Translations under genes and position numbers: made by a program
Notes under the pieces: model-generated
Databases searched by the model: none
Told to the model about the DNA's origin: nothing
Seen by the model: only the letters and a program-made list of their open reading frames with translations
Source of the DNA: Deltaproteobacteria bacterium
GTDB lineage: Bacteria; Bdellovibrionota; Bdellovibrionia; Bdellovibrionales; JAMPXM01
NCBI GenBank assembly: GCA_017302795.1
Contig: JAFLCB010000002.1
Span: 1-64,000 of the forward strand
Length of the DNA: 64,000 bases
Direction of reading: 5' to 3'
Shown: in pieces, positions 34,382-42,591 of the stretch
Layout: each line of letters begins with the position of its first letter
Numbering within the stretch: the first letter of the stretch is position 1

Positions 34382-37082
34382 ATTTTTAATTGGGATTGTT
34401 CTTTGCGGAATCGTTGGAATAGTCGGTTGCAGCCCGCAGCCTGTTGTTCGCCAATTCAAAGATGCCAATCAAGATTTCGGCCCAGGGCGCAGAGACGGCG
34501 ATCTTGATGTGGATTCGATCGCTATAAATTCCCTTCCCACGATGGAGAGCTTGAACTGGCGCGGAGAAGTGGAAACGTCAAAGTGGTACAGAGTTTCTGA
34601 AGATTTGGGATGGCTTTCTCGGCAGCTTGAAATTCCCCAAATCGGAAAGATCTCGGTTCAGATGCGCGGGGCCGTGATGCGGTCGGCCCTCGCTTGGCAG
34701 CACTCGGTTTCTAACTCTGCTTACATGTCCGCAGCGATCGGAGAAACTCGCCAAGACTCGGAGCAGGCGATCAATTCTGGTGTCGTGATGTTAACTGCGC
34801 AACAGCCTTTGATCAGTGACCTCTTGGCTAAGAGAAACGCAGAAACAAATTGGTCTTCGGAGCGCGTTTCGCTGGTTGATCTTCTTGCACAAATAGAAGA
34901 CTTCTTAGTGCGATTCGTAAAAGAAGTAGAAGTTAGTTCCGTCGACGAGCAAGTAAAGAAGCAGCTTGTGACGGAGCTTCGTATTAACTTTGGGCCGAAA
35001 ATCAGCCGTATTAGAGCCCAAGTGGCCCTAGCATACAATGAAGAGAAGGTTTACGACTTCGTCGCTAAAATCCGCGCTGTCTTGAAGTCGGAAGACATTG
35101 ATCTTGGTAAAGAGCTCAACAAACAGTTAGATATGGCAGAGCGATTGCCACGTAACGCCGAGAAAATTCGGAACGCGAAGGGTGCGCTGTCCGTACTTAT
35201 AGACTTTTGGTTAGCCTCCAGCCCCGAGACCCGAAACACAGAATTTAAACCGGTATCACCTGAACTCTACGATTTTTTCAAGGATCAGTCTGAGGAAGAT
35301 CTCGATTGTCTAAAGCGCAGTTGTGGATTTTTGACGGTTATAAAGCGTGAGCTTTTTATTTTACCGCAGATCGAAGAATATGGCGTTCGCAAGCTACGTA
35401 AAAAATTGGTCGAAGCTGCCGAGCTTTCGATTAAGTCCGAATTAGAAAAGCAAGCGGTCGCTTTTCTACCGACACTTCATACTGAAGTGGCGAAGATGGT
35501 GAATGGCGAGCTTCAGCGGCAAAGCGAAAACATTCTAAAGATTTCTCGAGACTACGGCGCGTATTTGCGGGTGGCAATGAATCGTATGGCGGTCGCCAAG
35601 TTGGGCGTTAAAGAAAAAGCAACCTTCAGCGGCGTGGAGCCAAATCGGCTGCGGGTGGATGTTAATTTTGGACGCGGCGGGATTCAAGTATCGTCGAGTG
35701 CAACAACGGAGGATTTTAAGACAGGCGCGTCGGCTATCGGATCTGGAATTGCACTTGCGATTGAGCACTTTGAACATCACGTTGAACGGGAGCTTCAGGC
35801 TGGTGGAGTGAATCCTATCCGCATTAAACAATTGCTTTCTAAAACCCTTTTCGAGCAAATCAATAAAGTCCTGATGATCGGGGGGTTTAAAACCGAGACC
35901 GCAAAACCATTTGAGGCTTTGGCTCTTACGGTGGATCGAGATCTTGCGGCGCGAAGTCGTTTCAATCTTCGCAATCAGATGGATTCACCGTTTACGTTCG
36001 CTGTTCCAGACGCGATCACGGTTACGAAGCCAGCGACTGCGGAAGACATCATTGCCACGACAATGCCTAGGGCTGTTACGGTAAGCGTTGGCGGGCAGGC
36101 GGACCTATTGCGCGGCTTGAGCCAGTTGGCGATCCGTCTCAAGGACTGGGAGCAGTCGGGCTTTGACCAAACTTTGGGTCCCATCGTTCTTGCCGATTTT
36201 GTTCCCGATCTGCCGCGCGAGGCGGTCGACCAAAAACTGTTCCCGAAAGACTTGTTTTTTGCTGCAACAATCGGAAATGCTGCGGTGATCTTGCAAAATG
36301 TCACAAAGAAGTCTTCGACAGTTGGACTTATTAGTTCACAGAAGAAACTTCGATGGGCGAATGAACCCCTGGGTAGCGGAACTGTTTCAGTTGGTTCAAG
36401 TGGTGTGGCGAGTGGTGGAGTCATCGGACCTGCTGAGCAAGAAACGATGGCGGCGGTATTTGATTTGGTTAATGGAGAACGCGCGAAAGAAGCGCGCGTG
36501 GGAGACGTTGCACGATTTCTTTCTGCTCTCACCGTGTTTCTTAAAGCGGTTGAGAACATTGAACAAACAAAGTCACCGGTTCTTCTAGGAATGGACGGCA
36601 GCGGTGTTTCCCCGTTAGATCAGTTCGTCGGTGGGCGCTCCGATATCAAACTCTTAGTTATGGCGATCGCGAATTTCCTGTCCAAAGAAGTTCGCGAACT
36701 AGATGGTTTAGTTCGGCCTCTCTACGTTCGGTCCGATTCGGATCTTGTCCTTGGTCCTCGCGGTCAGCCGCGCCTTCTTGATCAAGCGCTAGTTATTCGA
36801 GCGCTATTGGATGCATCTGAAGCGATCTCGGCGAAGGTTTACAAAAACGAGGCGATGGATCTTTTGGCAGCGACGAATTCAAGTTTCTTTAGACCGGGGA
36901 ACGCATTTTATTCTAATCGCCCTGATTCTGATGAGTCTCCCGACTTCGAAGCGTTGGCAGCTATGCTTGTCGCAGGCGAGAGAATGAAACCGCACATGAG
37001 TTCCTCCCACCTCAGTCAGTGGAAAAAGCTTTCCAAACCCTGGATCGGCGCTCTGCGCGATGCGGCCGAGACACTTCCCTAA
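34353..37082 (+). CDS. Large lipoprotein (909 aa) of unknown function
   Basis: The signal sequence ends in a lipobox (GIVGC, Cys26), predicting a lipid-anchored periplasmic or outer-membrane protein. The body is largely helical and charged, with no motif I recognise. Stretches such as LSRQLEIPQIGKISVQMR and FGRGGIQVSSSATTEDFKTGAS look like separate domains, and the C-terminal ~200 residues contain a conserved-looking FLSALTVFLKAVENIEQTKSP helix region. AAAGGA (34338-34343) precedes the ATG. It overlaps the barrel gene upstream by 29 bp, suggesting a barrel/lipoprotein complex in the outer membrane. Confidence 0.7.
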   Translation: MKSGFSCSSRFLIGIVLCGIVGIVGCSPQPVVRQFKDANQDFGPGRRDGDLDVDSIAINSLPTMESLNWRGEVETSKWYRVSEDLGWLSRQLEIPQIGKISVQMRGAVMRSALAWQHSVSNSAYMSAAIGETRQDSEQAINSGVVMLTAQQPLISDLLAKRNAETNWSSERVSLVDLLAQIEDFLVRFVKEVEVSSVDEQVKKQLVTELRINFGPKISRIRAQVALAYNEEKVYDFVAKIRAVLKSEDIDLGKELNKQLDMAERLPRNAEKIRNAKGALSVLIDFWLASSPETRNTEFKPVSPELYDFFKDQSEEDLDCLKRSCGFLTVIKRELFILPQIEEYGVRKLRKKLVEAAELSIKSELEKQAVAFLPTLHTEVAKMVNGELQRQSENILKISRDYGAYLRVAMNRMAVAKLGVKEKATFSGVEPNRLRVDVNFGRGGIQVSSSATTEDFKTGASAIGSGIALAIEHFEHHVERELQAGGVNPIRIKQLLSKTLFEQINKVLMIGGFKTETAKPFEALALTVDRDLAARSRFNLRNQMDSPFTFAVPDAITVTKPATAEDIIATTMPRAVTVSVGGQADLLRGLSQLAIRLKDWEQSGFDQTLGPIVLADFVPDLPREAVDQKLFPKDLFFAATIGNAAVILQNVTKKSSTVGLISSQKKLRWANEPLGSGTVSVGSSGVASGGVIGPAEQETMAAVFDLVNGERAKEARVGDVARFLSALTVFLKAVENIEQTKSPVLLGMDGSGVSPLDQFVGGRSDIKLLVMAIANFLSKEVRELDGLVRPLYVRSDSDLVLGPRGQPRLLDQALVIRALLDASEAISAKVYKNEAMDLLAATNSSFFRPGNAFYSNRPDSDESPDFEALAAMLVAGERMKPHMSSSHLSQWKKLSKPWIGALRDAAETLP

Positions 37083-37150
37083 TCCCGAAAAGTTGTTAAA
37101 CTAGGTGCTTTCGAGGGAAGTTAGCTGATGCCTAACCTCTGGGGGGACCA

Positions 37151-37843
37151 ATGAAAACAATGAGAAAAGTATTTGAGACAGAAAAGGCTAGCTCACTAAA
37201 GGTTCGTTGTGCGCTTGCTGTATCGGTCGCTGCATTGATTTTCGGTGACGCCGCGACTGCGGCCGAAAATACTGCCGATAATAGTTCGATGAAAAGTGCG
37301 GAGGCTGCTGGGACTTGCGGCGCTGAATTGGTTGCAGAGCCATCTTTCTACGATCTAAAAGTTAAAAGTGTCGAAGGTGAGCCAGTCAATCTGGCTTCGT
37401 ATAAGGGAAAAGTCGCCTTGGTCGTCAACACAGCATCACGGTGCGGATACACATCTCAGTACCAAGATCTACAGGCGGTTTTTGCAAAATACAAAGAGCA
37501 GGGCCTGGTGGTTCTTGGCTTTCCATCCAACGATTTCGGCGGGCAAGAGCCTGGCACAAACAAAGATATAAAGGCGTTTTGTGAAACAAACTTTAACGTC
37601 AAGTTTCCACTCTTTGAGAAGGCGCCAGTTACGGGCAATGAAATTCAACCAGCGTTTAAGTTTCTCATTTCAAATTCGTCCTCGGTCGGGCCGGTTGAAT
37701 GGAATTTTGAAAAGTTCCTAGTTGATCGCAATGGAAAAGTTGTCGGTCGATTCAAATCTAAAGTTTCGCCGTCGGCCAAAGAGGTTTCCTCGTTGATCGA
37801 AAACAAACTGAAGGAAAAGTCGACGTGCACGTCGTCGATTTAG
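37151..37843 (+). CDS. Exported glutathione peroxidase-like thiol peroxidase
   Basis: This encodes 230 residues with a signal peptide (about 17-38, ending DAATAAE) followed by a full GPx domain: NTASRCGYTSQY with the peroxidatic Cys, PSNDFGGQEPG with the resolving-tetrad Gln, and WNFEKFLVDRNGKVV with Trp and Asn. It uses Cys, not selenocysteine. BtuE/GPx enzymes reduce peroxides with thioredoxin or glutathione; export would place it in the periplasm. GGGGGG (37141-37146) precedes the ATG. The ABC importer ATPase gene begins inside its last codons (overlap 19 bp), tying it to that operon. Confidence 0.9.
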   Translation: MKTMRKVFETEKASSLKVRCALAVSVAALIFGDAATAAENTADNSSMKSAEAAGTCGAELVAEPSFYDLKVKSVEGEPVNLASYKGKVALVVNTASRCGYTSQYQDLQAVFAKYKEQGLVVLGFPSNDFGGQEPGTNKDIKAFCETNFNVKFPLFEKAPVTGNEIQPAFKFLISNSSSVGPVEWNFEKFLVDRNGKVVGRFKSKVSPSAKEVSSLIENKLKEKSTCTSSI

Positions 37844-38565
37844 AGGATGTAAAAAAGTCGTTCGCTAAAACTGGGCCAGTACTCGAAAATTTGAATCTCA
37901 GTATTTTAAGAGGTCAGTTTGTCTGTTTCCTTGGCCCAAGCGGATGCGGTAAATCCACGGTACTGCGCCTCATTGCAGGTTTAGAAAAATCTGATTCTGG
38001 ACGGGTTTCAGTCCAGGATGATCGCACTCAAGGAGTCTCCTTCGTATTTCAGGAGCCTCACTTGTTGCCTTGGCGAACAACGGTAGAGAATGTGATGTTG
38101 CCGCTAGAGCTTCGCGGTCGAATTCCAAGTTCGGAGCGTTTTGATATAGCGGTTCGAGCTCTTGAAAAAGTTGGCCTCGGAGAAGCTCTTCAAAAACGTC
38201 CGCACGAGCTTTCGGGCGGAATGAAAATGCGAGTGTCTTTGGCTCGTGCGCTTGTCACGAATCCCGGTATACTATTATTGGATGAGCCCTTCGCAGCGCT
38301 AGATGAAGTCACTAGATTTCAACTGCAAGAAGATCTTCTGAAATACTGGGACGAAAAAAAAATGACGGTCGTATTTGTGACCCATTCCATTTCGGAGGCC
38401 GCGTTCCTGGCCCAGCGACAAATAGTTTTTTCGAAACGACCCGCGAGAATGATTGCTGATCGAATGTCACGTCTGCCGAGCGCGGCAAAGAATCGAAATA
38501 CGGAGCTCCGCTTATCGGCTGAGTTCCTGTCTGAGATTCGAGAGCTTTCTGGTGTGGGCCGATGA
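37825..38565 (+). CDS. ABC importer ATPase (SsuB/ThiZ-like)
   Basis: This 246-residue ATPase has Walker A GPSGCGKST, Q-loop FQEPHLLPW, signature LSGGMKMRVSLARAL, Walker B LLLDEPFAALD and the H-loop THSISEA. The 'PHLLPWRT' and 'MKMRVSLARA' forms are typical of the nitrate/sulfonate/taurine/pyrimidine importer class. It starts with GTG at 37825 inside the GPx gene. It is coupled (ATGA) to the permease that follows. Confidence 0.93.
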   Translation: MHVVDLEDVKKSFAKTGPVLENLNLSILRGQFVCFLGPSGCGKSTVLRLIAGLEKSDSGRVSVQDDRTQGVSFVFQEPHLLPWRTTVENVMLPLELRGRIPSSERFDIAVRALEKVGLGEALQKRPHELSGGMKMRVSLARALVTNPGILLLDEPFAALDEVTRFQLQEDLLKYWDEKKMTVVFVTHSISEAAFLAQRQIVFSKRPARMIADRMSRLPSAAKNRNTELRLSAEFLSEIRELSGVGR

Positions 38566-39308
38566 AATTGATCTTGCCGCTAGCCCCAGTTTTGTTAATT
38601 GGCATTCTTCTAGAGATACTCGTGACATCCGGAATTTTGCCGAGCTACTTGGTTCCCTCCACGTCTGAGGTTATTCGTTCGCTTTGGATTGATCGCGTCG
38701 AATTGTTAAACGGCTTCGCATCCACAGCCATCGGAGCCGTTTCAGGCTTGATAATGAGTTTAGTCGTCGGTTTGATCGCCGCGATTGGGTTGTCTCTTTC
38801 CTCCTCTTTACGACGGGCATTTCTTCCGTACGCCGTTTTTTTTCAAACAGTACCGATCATAGCTCTGGCTCCGGTTCTAGTTATTTGGTTTGGCTTTGGA
38901 AGGCCAACTGTCATCGCGAGTGCATTTATTGTTTCTGTATTTCCCATGGTTGCTAATGCGATCGCGGGGCTGCAGGCCGCCGATCCCCGTCTGATCGACT
39001 TTTTTCACCTGTTTCATGCGTCACGCTGGCAGATTTTGTGGAAACTTCGTTTGCCAACCGCGCTGCCAATGATCTTCACGGGGCTAAAAATTGCTGCAGG
39101 TCTCGCCGTGATTGGGGCAGTTGTCGGCGAGTTTGTAGCTGGCGGCGGCCTTGGCGAGGTGGTCGACGCCGCTCGCACCCAGCAGCGCCTGGATAAAGTG
39201 TTTGCAGCGGTGCTTCTGTCGTCCTTTTTGGGATTGGCTCTAGTCGCAATGATTGATTTAGTGTCAAAGCTTTCATTGAAATCGTGGTCGACTGAACGGA
39301 GCGTGTGA
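38562..39308 (+). CDS. ABC importer permease (SsuC/ThiX-like)
   Basis: This 248-residue protein has six membrane helices and the BPD-transport EAA loop (about 143-165, DFFHLFHASRWQILWKLRLP), with the FFQTVPIIALAPVLVIWFGFG helix typical of this permease class. It pairs with the ATPase upstream (ATGA overlap) and the binding protein downstream (TGATG overlap). Substrate class is discussed under the binding protein. Confidence 0.93.
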   Translation: MKLILPLAPVLLIGILLEILVTSGILPSYLVPSTSEVIRSLWIDRVELLNGFASTAIGAVSGLIMSLVVGLIAAIGLSLSSSLRRAFLPYAVFFQTVPIIALAPVLVIWFGFGRPTVIASAFIVSVFPMVANAIAGLQAADPRLIDFFHLFHASRWQILWKLRLPTALPMIFTGLKIAAGLAVIGAVVGEFVAGGGLGEVVDAARTQQRLDKVFAAVLLSSFLGLALVAMIDLVSKLSLKSWSTERSV

Positions 39309-40279
39309 TGGGACTTCCCAAACTCTGGGTGCATTTGTTTTTTATTTTGGCTGCCGCCGCAATGACGGCCCAGGCAGGCGCTGCGCCAACAGTTACACCA
39401 GAAAAAGTTAAGTTGGCGCTCAACTGGAAACCAGAACCACAATTTGGCGGATTTTACGCAGCTCGATTTTCTGATCTCGATAAAAAAAATGGTGTTGAAT
39501 TTGAAGTGGTCGCGGGTGGAGCGGGGACTCCCGTCGTGCAAATGATAGCGTCGGGTCAGTTCGACTTTGGCATAGCCAGCGGAGATGAAATTGTAGTTTC
39601 GCGCATTCGCGGAATCGATCTCGTAGCTCTTTTTGCGACCTATCAAACAAACCCTCAAGGAGTGATGACTCACGCCGAAAGGGGCTTCGAATCTTTGGCA
39701 GATGTTTTTAAAAGTCCAGGAACGATCGCGATGCAAAAAGGTCTTCCTTATGCTCTTTACTTGCAAAGTCGTTATTCGTCGGGAAAACGAGCATCCGTGG
39801 TTCCGTACCTTGGTGGCGTCGCAAACTTTCTAGGTCGCAAAGACCACTCTCAACAATGTTTTATCACTTCGGAACCTCTGTTGGCCGTTAGACAAGGTGC
39901 AAAGGTGAAAACATTCTTGGTCGCGGACAGCGGGTTTAATCCCTATACCACAGTGTTAGTCACGCGCCGCGCGCTGTTAGCTGAAAAACTAGAACTAGTA
40001 AAAAACGTTGTGGCGGCCGTGCGTGCCGGGTGGCGAAATTATCTGGATCAACCAGATGGGACCAATGAAAAGATGAGTGAGCTAAACCCTTCTATCGATC
40101 CATCGACGATGAAGGAAATGGCTTTAGCGCAGAAGCCTCTCATCGAGCCTGCAACCGCAGCGCGAGCTGATCTGGGCAAGATGCAGGCTGTTCGCTGGAC
40201 CGAGCTAGAGGATCAACTGAGGAAAATGAAAGTGATTGATAAGAAGTCACCCTCTGGGCCGTACTTTGTCGAGCTATGA
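39308..40279 (+). CDS. ABC importer substrate-binding protein (NMT1/THI5-like)
   Basis: This 323-residue exported protein has a signal peptide (ending TAQAGAAP) and an NMT1/THI5-type fold: LALNWKPEPQFGGFYAA near the mature N-terminus is the family hallmark, followed by GTPVVQMIASGQFDFGIAS. Relatives bind a thiamine-pyrimidine precursor (HMP), riboflavin, sulfonates or nitrate; LNWKPEPQFGGFYAA points to the pyrimidine/aromatic group but is not decisive. No TPP riboswitch is visible upstream of the operon. The start is ATG 39308, overlapping the permease stop; a GTG lies 3 bp upstream. Confidence 0.88.
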   Translation: MGLPKLWVHLFFILAAAAMTAQAGAAPTVTPEKVKLALNWKPEPQFGGFYAARFSDLDKKNGVEFEVVAGGAGTPVVQMIASGQFDFGIASGDEIVVSRIRGIDLVALFATYQTNPQGVMTHAERGFESLADVFKSPGTIAMQKGLPYALYLQSRYSSGKRASVVPYLGGVANFLGRKDHSQQCFITSEPLLAVRQGAKVKTFLVADSGFNPYTTVLVTRRALLAEKLELVKNVVAAVRAGWRNYLDQPDGTNEKMSELNPSIDPSTMKEMALAQKPLIEPATAARADLGKMQAVRWTELEDQLRKMKVIDKKSPSGPYFVEL

Positions 40280-40406
40280 TTTAGAAACGCCGCTTGATGG
40301 AATTTCCATTCTTATCGTCGACGACGAAGAGGAGTTGCGCGAAATTTTGAGGGAAGAGTTCGCGGCTCTAGGGGCAAGAGATTATAACGAAACCATGCAG
40401 TCTTAA
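40266..40406 (+). pseudogene. Truncated response-regulator receiver fragment
   Basis: In the frame starting at TTG 40266 the sequence reads ...LDGISILIVDDEEELREI, then LREEFAALGAR, then DYNETMQS and a stop at 40404-40406. ILIVDDEEELREILREEF is an unmistakable response-regulator receiver start (strand 1, the acidic Asp pair, helix 1). It ends before strand 3 and its phosphorylated Asp, so it cannot work as a regulator. It overlaps the end of the binding-protein gene and has no ribosome-binding site. It is probably the relic of a lost gene. Confidence 0.7.
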
Positions 40407-40457
40407 GTTCTTTCGCGAGCGCGTGCTGGCAGTTTGCCTTCCGGTGAAGTGAGTCAA

Positions 40458-40494
40458 CAAAAGTCCCCACACTGGATCTGCGTGGGGACTTTTG
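40458..40494. terminator. Bidirectional hairpin terminator
   Basis: A perfect 13-bp stem (CAAAAGTCCCCAC 40458-40470; GTGGGGACTTTTG 40482-40494) with an 11-nt loop lies between convergent transcripts. Short A/T runs flank both arms, so it can end both the ABC importer operon and the convergent lipoprotein gene. Confidence 0.75.
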
Positions 40495-40532
40495 TTCTCT
40501 GCGGTGGCCACCTGGTCAATGGCTCTCATCAA

Positions 40533-41165
40533 CTACATGTTTGTATTGCCTTGACGAGCCGCCTGTTGTTCGCGTGCGGTCGACAAAATTTTGTTCGCCA
40601 TAGATTCTGTGGCATTCACATCTTGGTCTAACGCTTGCGCCATACGGTCAATGGTTGCCGGTGAAAGTGATCCAGCTGTCCCGATGGAACGTGCCTCTTG
40701 CAAGTCGACGCCAATCGATGCCCACGCAGCCGAAGCCGATTGATCATCTTGTGCCTTCATGGCTTGATCAAGTGCAACGATCAGCTTTGAAGCTGACTCG
40801 GGCTGCAGGCCGTAAGTCTTCGAGATATCTGAAATGTCGAGACCTTCAGTTAAACTATTGTCGCCCATGTTGCGATACCGGCCGCGACATGTGTCGACCG
40901 TTTTGGTTTCGCACCGATAGACAGTTCCGCCGCCATAGGTTCTGTAATGATCGCAGACTTTAGAATCGTAGATGCGGCAGGTGCGACTTGGTGGTGGTGG
41001 TGGTGGACGGTGGTATGAGGAATCAACGATGATTGCACCAATCACAGCGCCTGCTGCACCGGCGGCTAGTTCGCGATCTGTACAGCCAACTTGAAGTCCA
41101 CCTACTATTGCCAGGATCGACAATACGGCCAGCTTACTTTTTGAAATTGAATTCAGTAAATTCAT
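40533..41165 (-). CDS. Lipoprotein-like exported protein with Cys-rich middle
   Basis: This encodes 210 residues. The N-terminus is a signal sequence ending at a lipobox-like LQVGC (Cys28; Gln at -3 is unusual), followed by a glycine-zipper-like AAGAAGAVIGAIIVD and a proline stretch (PPPPPP). A Cys-rich segment comes next (CRIYD, VCDHY, RCETK, TCRGR). The C-terminal half is a soluble helical domain (SLTEGLDISDISKTYGL). I do not recognise the family; the glycine-zipper suggests an outer-membrane-associated lipoprotein. The ATG at 41165 is chosen because the signal peptide starts there; an upstream ATG at 41303 adds non-signal residues. Confidence 0.7.
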   Translation of the reverse strand: MNLLNSISKSKLAVLSILAIVGGLQVGCTDRELAAGAAGAVIGAIIVDSSYHRPPPPPPSRTCRIYDSKVCDHYRTYGGGTVYRCETKTVDTCRGRYRNMGDNSLTEGLDISDISKTYGLQPESASKLIVALDQAMKAQDDQSASAAWASIGVDLQEARSIGTAGSLSPATIDRMAQALDQDVNATESMANKILSTAREQQAARQGNTNM

Positions 41166-41425
41166 TGAAGGTAAAACCTTTGAAGATGAAAACACGGAAA
41201 GCCTCCAGAAAATAAATATTATTGAACCTGTCTTTTGGACCAACTCTTTATTGACCCGGCTCGAGAGTGCAAGATCGGTAACCAACTGGTAAATCTCCTT
41301 CAAATCGCTCTGGGCAGGGGCCTGCTGGCAATGGTAGTAATTTAACCATCACAATCACCGCTGAAAGTGCCGAAATTGAGCACTTCTCAGCGACAAGCTG
41401 GGGCACCACGAGAGGGAATCGAGGA

Positions 41426-41914
41426 ATGATAAATAGAGAATATTGGAAGCAAGGCTTATTCATTTGTCGGCTAATGAATGGTTTCCTGGTGTCCAGTATG
41501 ACCTTAGGTTGCCTGACAGGATGTCAGACGTTTATTGAATCTGTCCTGCAGAAGCCCAAAGTCGACTTTCATTCAGTCAGCTTACGAGATGGAAATAAAG
41601 ACGGGGCGACAGCTGTCATTGCGTTGGATGTCGCCAATCCCAATTCTATTTCACTGACAGTGGATCAGCTCGACTACGCCCTTTCCATTGGCGGGCGCGA
41701 TGTTGCGAAAGCGGAGGTTGCAAACATCGCTAAACTTGCGCCCGAGGCCACGACACGCGTCGAAATTCCAGTTCCGTTCAAATATAACGAGATTTTCTCT
41801 TCTGTTTTGGAGCTTATTTCTAAAGGCACCGCTGCATATAAAGTGACTGGGTCGGCCCGGGTGGGTTTATTCACTCTGCCATTCGATCACGGCGGAGATT
41901 TGAACCTGCGATGA
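41426..41914 (+). CDS. LEA14-like (LEA type 2) lipoprotein
   Basis: This encodes 162 residues with a lipobox (LTGC, Cys33) and a LEA type 2 / WHy domain: VDFHSVSLRD, then IALDVANPNSISLTVDQLDYAL and PFKYNEIF. WHy domains in bacterial lipoproteins are linked with desiccation or stress tolerance, but the mechanism is unknown. GAGGA precedes the ATG. Its stop overlaps the next gene's start (ATGA). Confidence 0.85.
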   Translation: MINREYWKQGLFICRLMNGFLVSSMTLGCLTGCQTFIESVLQKPKVDFHSVSLRDGNKDGATAVIALDVANPNSISLTVDQLDYALSIGGRDVAKAEVANIAKLAPEATTRVEIPVPFKYNEIFSSVLELISKGTAAYKVTGSARVGLFTLPFDHGGDLNLR

Positions 41915-42558
41915 CTGAGTTTTTTCTATTTCGTCATGGCGAAACAGATTGGAACAATCAAGGTCGGCTACAGGGGAGTGCGAACATCCCGCTTAACAAA
42001 ACTGGCGTGAAGCAGGCAGAGGCACTGCGCGATTTTTTTGATTCTTGGCGGAAGCAAACGTCGTCTCGCCCTGAGATGGGCCTGGTGTCCTCTGATCTTG
42101 ACCGAGCGATTGCAACCGCTCGCATCGCTTTTCGCTTCTCCGCAGAGGATTCGATTCAAACTGATCCGCGATTTCGCGAAACTCATATGGGCCTAGCGGA
42201 GGGCTTAACCTATCAAGAGGTGATTGATACTTTTGGAAAAGAACTTTGGTTAAGCTGGATTGGCTTGGGTTCTTCTTCTTGGCATGCACGGTTTCCTGAG
42301 GGTGAGTCAAAAGGCGAAGTTCGCGATCGGGCACTTGCCGGGCTGATGGATTTAACAATTGAAACTGCGAACGACCAGAAGGTCCTTCCACCTGCCCAAT
42401 ATGCAATTGCCACTCACGGTGGATTGTTGCGCCGGATTCTGCATCATCTTCATCCGGAAGAACCGAAACCAATCGATGTGGTTAACGGCTCGGTGTTTCG
42501 GTTTTGGTTTCAGGACGGAATCTTACAAGCCGACAAGACTCCAGTGTTTGAACCCTGA
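41911..42558 (+). CDS. Histidine phosphatase (phosphoglycerate mutase family)
   Basis: This 215-residue cytoplasmic enzyme has the RHGE catalytic motif (FRHGETDWNNQGRLQG, His10 region), the second His in ATHGGLLRRIL and an acid residue in FRETHMGLAEG. These define the histidine phosphatase branch 1. GpmB, CobC and related phosphatases share this build and substrate cannot be told from sequence. It is coupled (ATGA) to the LEA lipoprotein gene. Confidence 0.92.
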   Translation: MTEFFLFRHGETDWNNQGRLQGSANIPLNKTGVKQAEALRDFFDSWRKQTSSRPEMGLVSSDLDRAIATARIAFRFSAEDSIQTDPRFRETHMGLAEGLTYQEVIDTFGKELWLSWIGLGSSSWHARFPEGESKGEVRDRALAGLMDLTIETANDQKVLPPAQYAIATHGGLLRRILHHLHPEEPKPIDVVNGSVFRFWFQDGILQADKTPVFEP

Positions 42559-42591
42559 GATTGCTGCTTGGGGCAGCTGCCGACAACTGGA

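Noticed and set aside
35975-36559. 194-codon antisense frame inside the large lipoprotein gene
   Set aside because: No ribosome-binding site or domain; the plus-strand gene is continuous with a lipobox.
37083-37150. Possible TPP riboswitch before the THI5-like importer operon
   Set aside because: The 68-bp leader lacks the conserved CUGAGA and other THI-box segments and is too short.
39014-39766. 250-codon antisense frame across permease and binding-protein genes
   Set aside because: Both plus-strand genes are clear ABC components with overlapping starts; the antisense product has no motif.
42563-42577. Inverted repeat GCTGC-N5-GCAGC after the histidine phosphatase gene as terminator
   Set aside because: The stem is only 5 bp and no T-run follows on either strand.
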